Translations under genes and position numbers: made by a program
NCBI GenBank assembly: GCA_900547125.1
Contig: URFU01000114.1
Coordinates: 1-5,979, forward strand
Source of the DNA: an uncultured Collinsella sp.
Lineage (GTDB): Bacteria; Actinomycetota; Coriobacteriia; Coriobacteriales; Coriobacteriaceae
DNA length: 5,979 nt
Direction: 5' to 3'
The notes under the pieces: model-generated
Told to the model about the DNA's origin: nothing
The model's database searches: none
What the model saw: the letters and a program-made list of their open reading frames with translations, nothing else
In this document: piece by piece, positions 5,969-5,979 of the stretch
Position numbering within the stretch: the stretch's first letter is position 1
Layout: every line of letters starts with the position of its first letter

Positions 5969-5979
5969 CGATATGTTGT

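Larger units (their letters stand above)
5855..5979 (-). other. Leader of the Asp23-family gene, partly undecided at the window edge
   Basis: This 125-nt stretch holds three purine-rich Shine-Dalgarno-like tracts (5861-5868, 5927-5932, 5957-5964), the candidate promoter and the inverted repeat. The Asp23 frame has no stop between 5854 and the edge. In the other two minus-strand frames short tails end at a TGA near 5917-5919 and a TAA near 5954-5956, so the end of an upstream gene could lie here. I recognise no protein in these tails. Confidence 0.4.

Noticed and set aside
1..5979. Mobile element, CRISPR array, defence system or other novel system
   Set aside because: All long minus-strand frames are core bacterial families in tight order; there are no transposase or recombinase motifs, no regularly spaced repeats, no tRNA-like structure and no obvious break in composition.

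Overview
This window is a compact run of conserved housekeeping genes, all read from the minus strand. In transcription order, from the right edge to the left, they are an Asp23-family protein, a FakA/YloV-type DAK2 fatty-acid kinase, RecG, RsmD, CoaD and a truncated coiled-coil protein that resembles actinobacterial SepIVA/DivIVA-type proteins. The DNA looks GC-rich, and the gene order recG-rsmD-coaD-coiled coil recalls Actinobacteria. Several divergent signatures, together with the Asp23-FakA pairing upstream, make me favour a Coriobacteriia member such as Collinsella. That assignment is inferred from memory of protein style and synteny, not from a search.

Layout. Positions 5855-5979 are the leader of the cluster, with a candidate promoter and two competing start sites for the Asp23-family gene (5498-5854). 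A 27-nt gap leads to fakA (3809-5470). recG (1621-3804) follows after 4 nt, or after 10 nt if its in-frame ATG is used. recG and rsmD (980-1624) overlap by 4 nt (ATGA). rsmD and coaD (490-987) overlap by 8 nt. A 68-nt gap (422-489) then separates coaD from the coiled-coil gene, which starts at 421 and runs off the left edge. No gene-free stretch exceeds 300 nt, and I see no RNA gene, terminator with a T-tract, insertion sequence, CRISPR array or phage gene.

How the genes fit together. The tight spacing from fakA to coaD suggests one polycistronic message with translational coupling. The products cover fatty-acid activation (FakA), an envelope- or stress-associated protein (Asp23 family), fork and recombination repair (RecG), 16S rRNA methylation (RsmD), CoA synthesis (CoaD) and probably cell division or envelope growth (coiled-coil protein). 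They look linked by growth rather than by one pathway.

I found no evidence for a previously undescribed system. The points worth a second look are modest: the SepIVA-like partial gene, a repeat-built acidic tail on RsmD, an insertion and two altered signatures in RecG, start-site ambiguity at the Asp23 gene, and two small inverted repeats in the non-coding gaps.
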